A stretch of DNA of 64,000 nucleotides from Camarhynchus parvulus (Eukaryota; Chordata; Aves; Passeriformes; Thraupidae): the NCBI RefSeq assembly GCF_901933205.1, contig NC_044571.1:59395994-59459993 (forward strand), written 5' to 3'. How positions within the stretch are numbered: position 1 is the stretch's first letter; every line of letters begins with the position of its first letter. A model generated the notes under the pieces. It saw nothing but the letters and a program-made list of their open reading frames with translations. It was not told the DNA's origin and did no database searches. Both the position numbers and the translations under genes were made by a program. Below, piece after piece: positions 12,401 to 22,640 of the stretch.

Positions 12401-15400
12401 GTATGGCCTTAAAATACTCTCCTTTAGAAACTTCTGAGAACTCCTGATCCTAGTTTCCATTGAATGTAACTTTTACTGATGCTTGATTTGTGCAACTCTG
12501 GCCTTAACGGGGGCATTCAGTACACAATGTTGAATTTTCTCTTTTGAAAATTTTCAGCCATTCTTTTGACCCTTCTTTCCAGCCACAGTTGATGTCTCTT
12601 TTCATTGCCTGAGAATTCTACAATACCACTGAACTGGGGTAAGTAAAGGCAGACTTACCATTTTGAAGTACAAGATTCTCCTCCCTTGTAAGCACCCCTA
12701 GTTTAGACACACACTCCCACTTGCTCTGTCCCTTCAACCCAAAGAGAGCAGAAACAAATCTACAACATAACACCCCCTCCAGATCTCGGGCACCACTTGC
12801 CTCACCTGCAGCTTCCTGGCACTCTGCTCCTGACTGAGCTGCTTCTCAAGGACCTGCTGGTAGAGCTTGGCTCTCAGTGTCCGCAGCGCGATCTCCTTGT
12901 TCAGCTGCTGCGAGCGCTCCTGCTGGCACTCCACTGCCAGTCCTGCACACAGCCATCCAAGAGCCCATTAGAACAGAGAACAAACAAGCTGAATTAATTC
13001 TAACACATTAGGCAAATGAAACCTACTGGAGTGCTGCTGGTTTGTAGGGCCTTTCAGCTGCAGGATAAAAAGTCATTTTAACACACTGGCCGGAACCATT
13101 AGTGCGTTTTTAAACTTGTCACAGCTGCACTGGGGGGTTTTTGTTCTGTGCTACAGAAAAGTCAGGGATATTTTAAAATTTCATGAAGCAAACAAGTTTC
13201 TGACATTGCCTCTAGAAACTGGATTCACTCCAGTTAGCTGCCATATGTTAAAAATGCAATTTGAACAGTCTACAAGAGGATGTTTAAAAGCGCGTAACAC
13301 AAGTTTTTAGAATCTTAGTCCAGATAAGCTGTTGGAGACTGGAAAATTCATTATTCTAGGAGAAAGGGGTGCCTAATCAACACTGGTGAGTCTTGAACTA
13401 AATTAAGAAAAATGAGACAAAACAAGACCTTTAGGTCTTTAAAAGAAATGTGCAACTTCTCATTTGATTTCTGAATGAGAAAGGCATATAGGGAACAGCT
13501 GTTTTCAGTCAATTTCCTGTGCCCAAAGTGATCCTACATCTTACAGAGAGAAGCTCACTGAGTTTCAATAAAACAAATCCCAAAAACCACAGAATGGTCC
13601 AGTCTACACTGTACCTTCCCATCCATATACATTTTCCTTTCTATCCAACATATGATAGCATTATCTAGTATTGAATGAAGATCTTTAAGCCTTCTTTTTA
13701 ATCAGTCATGTAACTACACAGACCCCAGCTAGGCTAAGCATGCCCTTGCTTGCCAGTGGCCATTACTGCTGAAGGTACAGAGCACACAGTGCAAATTATT
13801 TACATCTTCTACCCCATCCCTGTCATCCTCCATTTGTTCTTTCATCCAAGACAGTTTATTCATTCAACACTCCCTCTAAAGTCAGAATCACTGTGCCCCT
13901 GGTACATAGCTCCTTTCTCACACTGCCTGGCTACAAGAGGGACAGAAACAGATGGGGCAACTTCTCTTTTTTTTTGGTGTAAAGCCCAGCCCTGCAAGAG
14001 ACAACCTGCAGGATCACAAACTTCCTTTCAAGATACAGATTCAGTGTGATTAAAAGTGCAAAGTACAGCCAGACTTACCTGTAGGAAGGTGTACAATCCT
14101 CACAGCACTATCAGTTTTGTTAACATGTTGCCCTCCTGCTCCTTTGGCTCTGAACGTATCTATACGCAGATCTTTGGGATCCACTTTAACATCAACCTAG
14201 AAGCAAAGAAAATTACTACTTCCTGCTCATTCTAAAAATATTTGGATGCCAGTGACACTCAGCATTAATAAGAAATCACTTCTCATAAAATTGCTCCTTT
14301 ACAACTGTTCCTAAGTAACAGTCATAATCATTAGAATTTAAAAAATGCAGTGTCAAACATTTCTGAAAAGCAAATGATGCCTTAAAGATTTCACTTAGTT
14401 TTTCAAACTCTTACTCCAGATCCTTCACAAAACAAGGTATGTGTGTGTCAAACAAAACACAATCACTGTTTTGCAAAACCACTAGCTTTTGCAGAGAGGC
14501 TAAGAAATAAGCAAATATTTTAAAACCACTTCTAAACAGCAGTGCAAGGATCTTGTTCATGATTCAAGCCTGAATGATTCTTGCAAAAATACTTAGAATC
14601 ATCTGAGAAGAAAATAGGCATATCCAGATCTATTCAAGTAAGGACTGCCACCCTGGAAACAGGAGTCCATGAGGACCTGGACCATAGTTCCAGCTCAGTG
14701 GATGGGAAAGGAACATTCAGATCTGATCAATGTTGCAAGAAAAGTATTACAAAGAAGCAGGAGAAGGTGCAGGAAAAGCCTACAGGATCTGGTTTTGTTT
14801 ATCTTTTGGGTAAATCGGTGGTCTAAATGAGAACTGTCCATATCAGTGAGCTCTCAGACAGACTAGCCAATACATTCACATTCAAAGGAGACTGTCCTTG
14901 ATTTACCAGAGAAGGACACCAATAATTTCCATGAAACAAAAAAACTCAAAAGGATGTACAGAATCACATTACTATGCAACACTGAGTATTTTCTTGGATA
15001 TATTCTGTGTCTTAGTATGTGATGTAATTTAAAATTGGCTTACTCATAGCAGTGAGCCTTGTCAGTGTTGGGGCTGGAACACTTAATGAAATGATCACTC
15101 ACTTACGTGCCATTTCAGGCAACAGCAAATCTCTGCCAAGTTGCTTCTGATGATCCATTTATACATGTAAGGTACAGAGCCAAGGACTATCATCTCCCAG
15201 AGTAAGAGCACTTGTGTTTCGTTTGCTGGGAGTTGCATGAAGCACTTGGTTATCAGTGAAATCCCCAAAACAGTAACATGCTTTTAAATAACACCTACTC
15301 CAATGCCAAAATGGGTGAGCAGGGGTCCAGCACCCCCTTACCAAACCAATGAAGAGTTTACCTCCTCTGGCTGAGGGAGGACAATGACTGACATTGTCCC

Positions 15401-18400
15401 AGTGTGAATACGCTGCATTCTCGATGACATGCCCGTCTCAGGGATTCGCTGCACTCGGTGAGTCCCTCCTTCATATTTCAGATGCCTGTAGACATTCTCT
15501 CCTGAAATATGAGCAGCAGCATGATGCAAGCCTCCTGGAGAGACAAACAGTGTGTGACAAATACAGCAGAGAAACACTGCTTTCAATTCCATTGTCTTGG
15601 AATCTCTGAAGAACTGCTGTACCTATCTCAGCCGGGGTATAGTTCACGACGTCAAAGGTCCAACGTTTGTAGTCGGCGTAGCTCTGGTACATGTCAAACA
15701 TTTCTTTAGTGAACTGCTGGCAGATGTCCCCTAAAAATTAAAAAGCATTACCACATAAACAGCAGTTTTTAGATTTATCTGCAACTCTAACCCCAGTCAT
15801 TAGGCAGATTAATGCCCATCTTTAGAAAGTATTACTTAATGCCAGTAAAGTATAAAAAAAGCATAAAGAATAACCCTTAAGAAGTTTAATGGAGTTGGGT
15901 GGAGGTTGGAAGTAATCTTCACTGTAGGGGCTTTGCTGACCTCCAGTTGTTCTGCCAGCTGTCACTTCTAATATGACAGGACTTGTATCATATTTTTCCT
16001 TTGGCACTAGAAGCTGGAAAAGCTGAAAAGAAAAAAAAGAATGCCACTATCTCTGTCATGACCCTGGATCTTCTCTTAATCAAATATACAGCCAGACTTC
16101 ACAATTGCCACAGCCTGAGCACACACAGCCACTGACTTCCTTGGACAAGGTAGTTAAGTAGGACTAGAAACTGTCCAATGACCATTGCAACTCAGTGCAG
16201 TCAGTGTGGAAATGCAACATGCTAGTGCATCCACATGAAAGCTAGCTGAAAATCCAGTCCTGCCAAGTCAGGTGCCAGGTCACCCACCCCAGCCCCAGCT
16301 ACCATGAAGACAAAGATATTAGCTAACCCAGCCAATCTTTACATTAATCTCATTTTTCAGAAAGTCACATTTCATATTATTTCAGTCTGTGTATAGAAAT
16401 GAGCCCAAACACAGTGGTCTCCACTGAATTGCTTCAACTTCTTTGCTTTTATTTTCCCCACTCATGGGATGCTGTCAGCTGAAGAGAAAATGAAGGATTG
16501 CAAGTTCTAATCAGAAATCCCTCAAGAGTGTATGCTCCACTGCCACAAACAGTGACTAGGATGTTATGTCAAATCTCAGTAGCACAGACTCACCACTTTT
16601 TTAATCCCCTTCAGCATTTGCAGACAGACAAGCAAGAGAAATTACTCAATCATCTCCTAAGACACAATTGTCACTAAGAAGCTTATTAATAATTAATGGT
16701 GCCACTACTTTTCAGGGAGAATACTGAAGCTGGACTTCTGTTTCATTAAACTCAAGTGTCAGAATCTATTAGTAAGATCACAGAGGAAAGGTTTTCTTAC
16801 ATCTTTATTTACAAAGCTGTAAAATTTTACCTCAGGCTCACCTTTCTGCACAACATGTTCATTTTTTTATCCAGGCCTTCCTTCTCTTCTAAGGCAAGCT
16901 CTAGAAGTTGTTTCTCATCTCTGCTGCCTAGTTCTAAATTCGAACAACAGGAATAGATGTTAGCCAATCTCACTTAGAGCAAATTATAACACAGCTGTCC
17001 AAAGACATGCACTGCAGCACAGAAATGCTTGTAGTGTTTTGCCAGCATAAAAGACTCAAATAAGAGCAGCCCAAGCTAGGATGCACATAGCTAACTCAAT
17101 GATCATATTTTCAGGTGTGCTAGAAGGAGCAGCAGATATTTTACCTGTGATTAGACCTCCCCATCCCACATTTTAGAGCTTACTAACAAACTACAACACA
17201 TTCTCAGGCAAAGCTCACAGAAGACACAAGCCTTTTCTGCTATGGAGGCTCCAGCTTACCGTAACAAAAAATGTTGATCAGTTAGCAATAGATTATACAC
17301 TAAATAGAAACTTGAAGACAGTTGGAGTCAAGTGGAAAACCTGTCACTGCTAAAATAAGGAACTCCCCTCTCCTTTTCATCTCTCTTTCCACTTTTCTAC
17401 TCACCAGAAAGTGAAACAATTCAACTCACTGAAATTAAAAAGCAAGTCTGGTTGAATAAGTGCACGTTTTTACCATGCCAAGTTGAACTAGATTTAAATT
17501 ACAACGGGACAATTACCAACACAAATGAGGAGGGAATAGCTGAAGCCAGCTTTGAGCAACTGGGAGTAAGAATGAGGGAACAAAGCAATAAAAAGAAGGT
17601 GAAAACCTTCTGCCTTGTGGCCAGCATGGAAACCATAGGTTTGTCTCAGATGCAGCATAAAACTGGACTCTCAATTGCTTCTAGCTGGTCCAAAAAGTAT
17701 TGATCAGTTAGATAAACAGTATCAAGTTAACTACTGTCAACAGTGCTGAGCGATGGTCTGGTGGTGACCACTAAGCTTAAGGTTCAAAGGATTGGTATCC
17801 CATTCCTACCTCCCTCCAAAACAGAATTCACTTAACCTACCTCGTGACTCACACTACCAGAGGGAAACTGGGAAATAATTTTCTGCTTCACTGAGTGTTG
17901 CAAATATAAAATCCCACATCAATTGTCAGGAATTCAGGTAGTAGAGAGATGAGGGTAAGTTAGGGAGCTAAGTGGAAAACAGTGAATAGCTAAATGAAGG
18001 GGACAACTGTGTTTTAACTTGGCCACAGGATAAATGGTACAGACATTTATCATTTATACAGACAGAACAATTTGGCTCCATTTAATTAATTTATTTGCTA
18101 TAATTTTTTACCATTATTTTCCTTTCTTTCAACTAGAACTCACTCCATCCCTCCATATCATAATTAATGGAATTAGAAAAATTCTTCATTATATTAATTT
18201 CATTCAAAAACAGCCTTTCTAAGTTGAAATATGAATTTTCCAGAATTTTCTTAATACTTTTTAATTCTTTCAAGAGCACTCATTTTTCAGCATTAAATTT
18301 TTGTACCTTGTCTCCTTCACTCATTCTCCTCTTTTCTCCAGTGAAGAGAACTAGAGAGGGTTGATTAAAATATTTTAAATAACCATTTTTTTCCAAAAGC

Positions 18401-19893
18401 ACAAACATCTATTTATTATTAAAACCAAAGTATACAAATGTGTTCTACCTCTTTCTAAATAAGTTACATTTACATCTTTATTTCAGTATGTCTCTTACTG
18501 TTTTTTCCACACCCCTTGTCTCTCTCTCTCTGAAAAGCACCATGAACGTTTGTCCTCTTCCATTTACACTGCTGGATACTGATTTCTCCTGTCCTTTGAT
18601 TTTCCCCTCCTTCTCTGCTTTAATGCAAATCCCATTCTCTCCAGATCAGTGTCTCCCTCTCTTGGCTTAATATTTGCCACCTTAGCAGAATGGATGCCAT
18701 TTTTTCCTTCCTACTGTGTGCACCTCCTCACATTTGTAACAATGCTGGGGTTTTTTCCCAAATGTTGCACCATTACTTATTTTGTAAATTCTTTTATTTA
18801 CTCCCTCTCTACTTTCTTATTCCTGAATGGTACAAAAACCAGTGACAATTTTTCATTATTTTTTACCACAACTTGTACTGCAGCAGACTATTGAAAAACA
18901 GCAGCTTCTTAAACAACCATCATTTTTTATTCCTTAAAGGACTCCCCAAATATTTTCAAAGAAATATTAGCTTTTGCCATTTAAATTGGAAGCTGACAAC
19001 TCAGAGCCTAATGAAAGTTCATGTCATTTGCTCAATAAATATCACTGAACTGGTCAGGTGGAATCCCATTTTAAATAACACAGCTGAGCTCTGCATCTAT
19101 CAAAGGTTTTAGTCTCGCTCATTTTTTTCCTTCAGTTCAACCAAAAAATAACCTCAAAATGAACACTTCCCAACTATTTCTGTTAGATGGATATCCCTGA
19201 GGTTCCAGACAATACCTACTCTCCCAAAACTATCATATTAAGACCTCAAACTAAAATGAGGCAAGATGAAAACCAGAAGGGTGTGTCTGGATGCAGAAAG
19301 CCCTTGCAGCACACGAGCTCCCAGGAGCAGGGGGACCAGGGAGTGTTCCAGGTCTGGCTGAACTTACTCACAAGCTTTCCTCAAAGGCTGGGCAATGACA
19401 TTTATCCCAAGCACAGCTGCTGTTCTGAAGCAAGCAAGTAGATGTGTTTTCCTTTACCTGTGCACATCGCTTCTAACTCCTGAACTTCTCTTTCAGCCTC
19501 TTTGATTTCTTGAAACGCAGCTGCAATGGGGGACAGATCGGCACATCTTCTCCTCAAGGTTCTTTGCTCAAAGTCACTTAATGAGTGTGTGCTTAACTGA
19601 TGACTAACCTGCTGGTATTCCTTGCTGAGAGACTCCAGATACTTCTGCACAGCCTCGTGCTTCCACAAAGCTTGAGAATCCTGATGGTTTTTCCTGTGCC
19701 AACTGTTGAAAGACAGAGTGAATCTAGCTGTGTCCAATAAAGGCTTTGGCCTCCAAAATCCATGGCTGTGCAGTCCCACCATGCAGCCTATCTTCTTTGC
19801 AACAGGAGGGAGAAGACAGCTGTCAAGTTGGCTGTGACAGCAGCAACTGGCAAGCAGGCTCTTGAAAAGGCGGACCTTTTGGAAAGGTTTCAT
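9305..19893 (-). CDS. MTRF1: MTRF1, mitochondrial translation release factor 1 (complete, 9 coding exons)
   Basis: Class I release factor of mitochondria: it recognises a stop codon in the ribosomal A site and its GGQ loop triggers peptidyl-tRNA hydrolysis. Spliced length is 1359 bases (452 residues); human is about 445. The N-terminus is basic and hydrophobic without acidic residues for about 50 residues, consistent with a mitochondrial presequence. Visible landmarks are the inserted RT dipeptide at residues 198-199 (GRTTGG), the codon-recognition loop PETGMS at 269-274, [15 protein letters not shown] with GGQ at 316-318, and the domain-3 segment [17 protein letters not shown]. The RT insertion and extended loop mark MTRF1 rather than its paralogue MTRF1L. 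Neighbours WBP4 and NAA16 agree. No frameshift or stop interrupts the gene, so it appears functional. The ATG at 19893 is preceded in frame by a TAA. Confidence 0.95.
9425..11052 (-). other. MTRF1: MTRF1 intron 8
   Basis: Contains the CR1 copy at about 10135-10510. The rest shows nothing recognisable; the frame at 9512-9832 (+) has no family resemblance. Confidence 0.8.
10135..10510 (-). mobile_element. CR1 LINE 3' end
   Basis: Starts AATCATAGAATGGCCTGGGT on the plus strand, the reverse complement of the classic avian CR1 terminus, and continues through the familiar 'CCAACCTCCCCTACTATGGG' region and a GCAACCTGCTCCAGTGTCTC block. About 375 bases of 5'-truncated CR1 in MTRF1 intron 8, moderately diverged. 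Frames inside it on both strands are repeat-derived. Confidence 0.92.
11053..11151 (-). CDS. MTRF1: MTRF1 coding exon 8 (residues 381-413)
   Basis: 99 bases, acceptor CTGCAG, donor AAG|GTAGGG. Encodes [20 protein letters not shown] and the following TDHRI motif, among the most conserved parts of class I release factors. Confidence 0.95.
11152..12805 (-). other. MTRF1: MTRF1 intron 7
   Basis: AT-rich. Contains the 30-bp tandem duplication at 11521-11580 and an ATA-rich low-complexity patch at about 11930-11985. Nothing else is recognised. Confidence 0.75.
11521..11580. repeat. 30-bp tandem duplication (2 copies)
   Basis: Two consecutive 30-base units, each starting GTCAATGTGTGG and containing GGAAATCAGC, with four differences. 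A recent local duplication inside MTRF1 intron 7. Confidence 0.9.
12806..12942 (-). CDS. MTRF1: MTRF1 coding exon 7 (residues 335-380)
   Basis: 137 bases, acceptor GTGCAG, donor CAG|GTGAGG. Encodes [20 protein letters not shown] and then a helix ending SARKLQ, a standard release-factor domain-3 segment. It is more GC-rich than the neighbouring exons. Confidence 0.94.
12943..14078 (-). other. MTRF1: MTRF1 intron 6
   Basis: 1136 bases of unremarkable intron. I see no repeats or alternative exons with homology. Confidence 0.75.
14079..14196 (-). CDS. MTRF1: MTRF1 coding exon 6 (residues 296-335), catalytic GGQ
   Basis: 118 bases, acceptor TTCTAG, donor ACAG|GTAAGT (strong). Encodes [20 protein letters not shown] and the following TDSAVR. 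The universally conserved GGQ, which enters the peptidyl transferase centre, is at 14128-14136, so catalytic competence is retained. Confidence 0.96.
14197..15361 (-). other. MTRF1: MTRF1 intron 5
   Basis: 1165 bases of unremarkable intron. The frame at 14581-14826 (+) is short and lacks homology that I recognise. Confidence 0.75.
15362..15534 (-). CDS. MTRF1: MTRF1 coding exon 5 (residues 238-295), codon-recognition loop
   Basis: 173 bases, acceptor CTCCAG, donor GAG|GTAAAC. Encodes [12 protein letters not shown], the basic [20 protein letters not shown] segment and [20 protein letters not shown] at residues 269-274 replaces the PXT tripeptide of ordinary mitochondrial and bacterial RF1; the corresponding human MTRF1 loop is PEVGLS. 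Confidence 0.95.
15623..15730 (-). CDS. MTRF1: MTRF1 coding exon 4 (residues 202-238)
   Basis: 108 bases, acceptor TTTTTAG, donor ATAG|GTACAG. Encodes [20 protein letters not shown] and on to the NYTPAEIG motif. It is preceded by a 210-base intron and followed by an 88-base intron, both short for this gene. Confidence 0.92.
15941..16022 (-). CDS. MTRF1: MTRF1 coding exon 3 (residues 175-202)
   Basis: 82 bases after a TTTTCAG acceptor. Encodes [12 protein letters not shown] then [13 protein letters not shown], containing the RT dipeptide that distinguishes MTRF1 from MTRF1L. The donor GAG|GTCAGC has an unusual C at +3 but the frame into exon 4 is exact (GGA G|GG GAC). Confidence 0.92.
16023..16841 (-). 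other. MTRF1: MTRF1 intron 2
   Basis: 819 bases with nothing recognised. Confidence 0.75.
16842..16927 (-). CDS. MTRF1: MTRF1 coding exon 2 (residues 146-174)
   Basis: 86 bases, from an ACTAG acceptor to an AAG|GTGAGC donor. Encodes [20 protein letters not shown] and onward, matching the human helix around ELALEERQTID. The frame joins exon 1 as ACA G|GC. Confidence 0.9.
16928..19457 (-). other. MTRF1: MTRF1 intron 1 (between coding exons 1 and 2)
   Basis: About 2.5 kb. Strongly pyrimidine-rich on the plus strand at about 18100-18900, which produces several long but non-homologous plus-strand frames there. No repeat family recognised. Confidence 0.75.
19458..19893 (-). CDS. MTRF1: MTRF1 coding exon 1 (residues 1-146)
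   Basis: Starts with ATG at 19893-19891; the exon itself begins at 19916 after a TTTCAG acceptor. It holds the presequence and the helical N-terminal domain, with [19 protein letters not shown] and a conserved region ending EAMCTG. The donor is CAG|GTAAAG, phase 1. The first 70 residues are poorly conserved relative to human, as expected for a targeting peptide. Reading past the donor would add about 15 codons before a stop. Confidence 0.92.
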
Positions 19894-19901
19894 TTTGTTT
19901 C

Positions 19902-19913
19902 TTATTTTTCCAT
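19902..19913 (-). promoter_or_regulatory. MTRF1: minimal upstream ORF in MTRF1 5'UTR
   Basis: ATG GAA AAA TAA, in frame with and 8 bases ahead of the MTRF1 start codon, within the predicted 5'UTR part of the first coding exon (exon edge at 19916). It requires re-initiation or leaky scanning. Its TAA also shows that the main ATG is the first usable start in this frame. Confidence 0.6.
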
Positions 19914-19916
19914 CAC

Positions 19917-22468
19917 CTGAAATTAAAAGTACACAGTAAATTGGCCAGTGTTGTTATCTAGAAAAAGAAAGCATTTATTAAAAAAAAACCCACAACAAAC
20001 AAACACAAGGATGGTATCAAGCCCATATCCTGGTTTGATTACACCGACACAAATGCAACTGTCATGGACAAAACTATTCCTGTTTTAGTCCCAGTTTAAA
20101 CCAGAAGCTCTTATCACTACCATTGTACTGACTGAAGGTTGGAAAAAGTCGTTTCTCTCCCCTCCTCAAACAGTTTATTTATACTATGGAAAAGCTCCTG
20201 TGGATGAGGTTTTACAAAAAATAGCTTCATTTTGCCAAATGTCTCATCAGAAAAATCCAACCATTTCATGCCTTACTGATGAAAGAAAAATGTTGCTGAG
20301 AAGACAAATCAATGCTAGAGGTAAATAACTCTATATAGAGAATGTTAGAAATGTCCAGAATTATGTGTCAAATAATATCCACTACCATAAAAGGAGGACA
20401 TTAATAGATGACCACACAACAGATCAGTCAACGGGACTGCAATGCACTTACAAAAAATCACTCACTCATATATGAAGAAGACAGGAGAAGTGCTTTATGT
20501 GCTTATGTTCCCTGTATATTCCTTACTGTGATATATTTACACTTAAGCAACATAATATTTTCCATCCAAAAAGTGAGTAAGAAGCAGATACTCTGAAATA
20601 CAACTCCTGTATTTTTCTGAGACATTTGGCCTTCAGTTTTATAGGACCCAGGCTCCCCTTAGCATTACTGCTGCTCTATGAAAGATCATTTCCTCTTCAC
20701 TTTATATCATCAACATTGCAAACTATGTTATGAACTACTACTGTGCTGTAAAATTTTATATTGAGTGCAAAGCTCTACCAGGAAAACTACATGAGATCAC
20801 ACTTATTCTAGAGCTACTCACACAGAAAAGGTTTAACATACAAAGAAGTATTGCTAGTAACCCTGCCAGTACCACGGTCCCATCTGCCCACTGATTTTTA
20901 CAAAAAAGTGGATTCTGAGAAAATAAGAGCATGAACCTTTTGGCAACAAGATCTCCTGGAAAGACACGCGTCAGTTACCTCACAAAATTATTTTTTACTC
21001 ATCAGTGACAAGACCTTCTGTGCATCTTCATGCATTTTACTAACAAATTACTGTGACACTCTAACTACTCAACTCACCTGTTATTCTCACCTATTTACTG
21101 TCATCCATTTGTCCACAATGAAGAAAGAGCAATATGCAGTAGAACCAGAAGTACTGCATCTTGTCTAAATGCTTGTTTTACCACCTACAGAAGTAGGCAA
21201 AGACCTTTATTCTATTCTGTCCCCTCCCCAGATTCCCCAGCCAGCAGGTGCTGTCGAATCCACAGCAGCAATGTCAAGACTGCTTTAACGTACAGAAAGC
21301 AAATTATAGCCCTCCTGGAGTGCTATAGGGACTAAAACCAGCTGCAGCACAGGGATCCAGTTCTCTTCACCAGGAACACAGCAAAAGGCACAAATCAGGC
21401 TCATCATCCATGATCCTGGATTTTGGCATGAATGGACTCCGTTCCAAAAGACCTAATTCTGCTGATGAACATGGACTTGTTCCAGATCAGCATGGGCCAC
21501 TGTTGTTTGGTTAAGTGCTGACCATCGTCAACTCAATTAAAAAACATTAATGTTATATTTTATTTTAATTAATTATTAATTACAACCATCTAGCTAATTT
21601 TTACTCATGTAGTTAAGAAGCAATGCACTCAAATAATAACACATTTGCTGTATTGCTTTGCCTGAGCTCTCAGAAATAATATTCTTGGGTTTAAAAGAAA
21701 AAAAAAAGTAATGAAAAAATAACATAGACCTTCAAGGAAGTCAGAAGTTTCAAAATCATTTTGCTATGTTAAATAAAAAAGGTATCTCCTTCTCAGAGTG
21801 GGACTGCTGCACGTTATTTGAGAAAAAACAAACTGACATATAACTTTTACAGAGCTATAAGCATTAGATGACCTATTAAATGATCTCTAAACCAGATTTT
21901 AATAACTTTTAAATGTGATTTAAAAGACCTCGTGCGCCCCACAAATAAAAAACCAGGTAAGCCAAAGTGACAACTGTAATTGTCCAATTAAAATAATAGT
22001 TTTTAAAAAATAATTTCAAGACAGGAAAGAGCTCTCAATCTTGCGAACTCTTTCAGAGGTTATAAAATGCATTTCTAACAACCAAAGATGCGACCGGCGC
22101 CATGCAACCCTCGGGCACATACGGATTCGCAAGTGCACGGCAGGAGGAGGCACTGCAATGATCACCGACCGGATCAGGAACAGCTCGGACCCCGGGAGCG
22201 CCTCCCACACACCTCTGCCTGCCAGCACGGCCGCCCCCAGCAAAGCCCCGACAGCCGCGCAGGGAGCGCCCCGGCAGCTGCACGGGGCAGCGAGAGGCAG
22301 GAGCGGGCAGCGAGAGGAGGCAGGAGCGGGCAGGGAGAGGCAGGAGCGGGCAGCGAGAGGAGGCAGGAACGGGCAGCGAGAGGAGGCAGGAGCGGGCAGA
22401 AGAGGCAGGCTCACCGGCGGGGCGGGAGCTGCGCTGCCCGGTACCCGCGGCGGGGCTCGGGCACTCAC
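19917..22468 (-). other. MTRF1: MTRF1 5'UTR intron (predicted)
   Basis: Inferred from the AATTTCAG acceptor ending at 19917 and a GTGAGT donor at 22468-22463 in the CpG island. About 2.55 kb, AT-rich in its interior, with no gene recognised. An alternative donor lies at 22414-22409. Confidence 0.6.
22284..22409. repeat. GC-rich minisatellite, about 6 units of 18-23 bp
   Basis: Imperfect tandem copies of a unit like GCGGGCAGCGAGAGGAGGCAGGA, with some copies lacking a 3-base GAG step. Purine-rich on the plus strand, so C/T-rich in the MTRF1 transcript. It abuts the second candidate MTRF1 5' splice site and is probably length-polymorphic. Confidence 0.9.
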
Positions 22469-22552
22469 CGTCCGCAGGCCCCGACACCGCTGGGATCGCG
22501 GCCCGGCCCGCGGGCCCACGGCAGACGGGAAGTGCAGCGGGCGCGCTCCCCG

Positions 22553-22569
22553 TCCCAGCATGCCTGCAG
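22553..22569 (+). promoter_or_regulatory. ZNF143-like promoter element
   Basis: TCCCAGCATGCCTGCAG matches the core of the ZNF143/SBS motif (TCCCA-N-MATGC followed by C/T). Located in the MTRF1 CpG island, about 85 bases upstream of the predicted exon-1 donor. ZNF143 sites are typical of housekeeping and nuclear-encoded mitochondrial gene promoters. Assignment is by motif only. Confidence 0.5.
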
Positions 22570-22640
22570 GAAAACGCGCTTCCCGTCCCCCCGCCGCCAC
22601 CGGCACCGCGCCTGAGCCACGCCGGCGGCAAAGGCAGCCC

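Larger units (their letters stand above)
22080..22640 (-). promoter_or_regulatory. MTRF1: CpG-island promoter and non-coding first exon of MTRF1
   Basis: An abrupt GC-rich, CpG-dense block flanked by AT-rich DNA at the expected 5' end of MTRF1. A consensus donor (ACG|GTGAGT) on the minus strand at 22468 marks the probable end of first exon. An ETS-like site (ACGGGAAGTGC, 22525-22535) and a ZNF143-like site (22553-22569) lie just upstream of it, fitting a TATA-less housekeeping promoter. The transcription start is not resolvable. Long frames here on both strands result from GC bias and are not coding. Confidence 0.75.

Noticed and set aside
9305..19893. Assignment of the release factor to MTRF1L
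   Set aside because: The RT insertion in GRTTGG and the extended recognition loop are MTRF1 hallmarks, and the locus is syntenic with human MTRF1.
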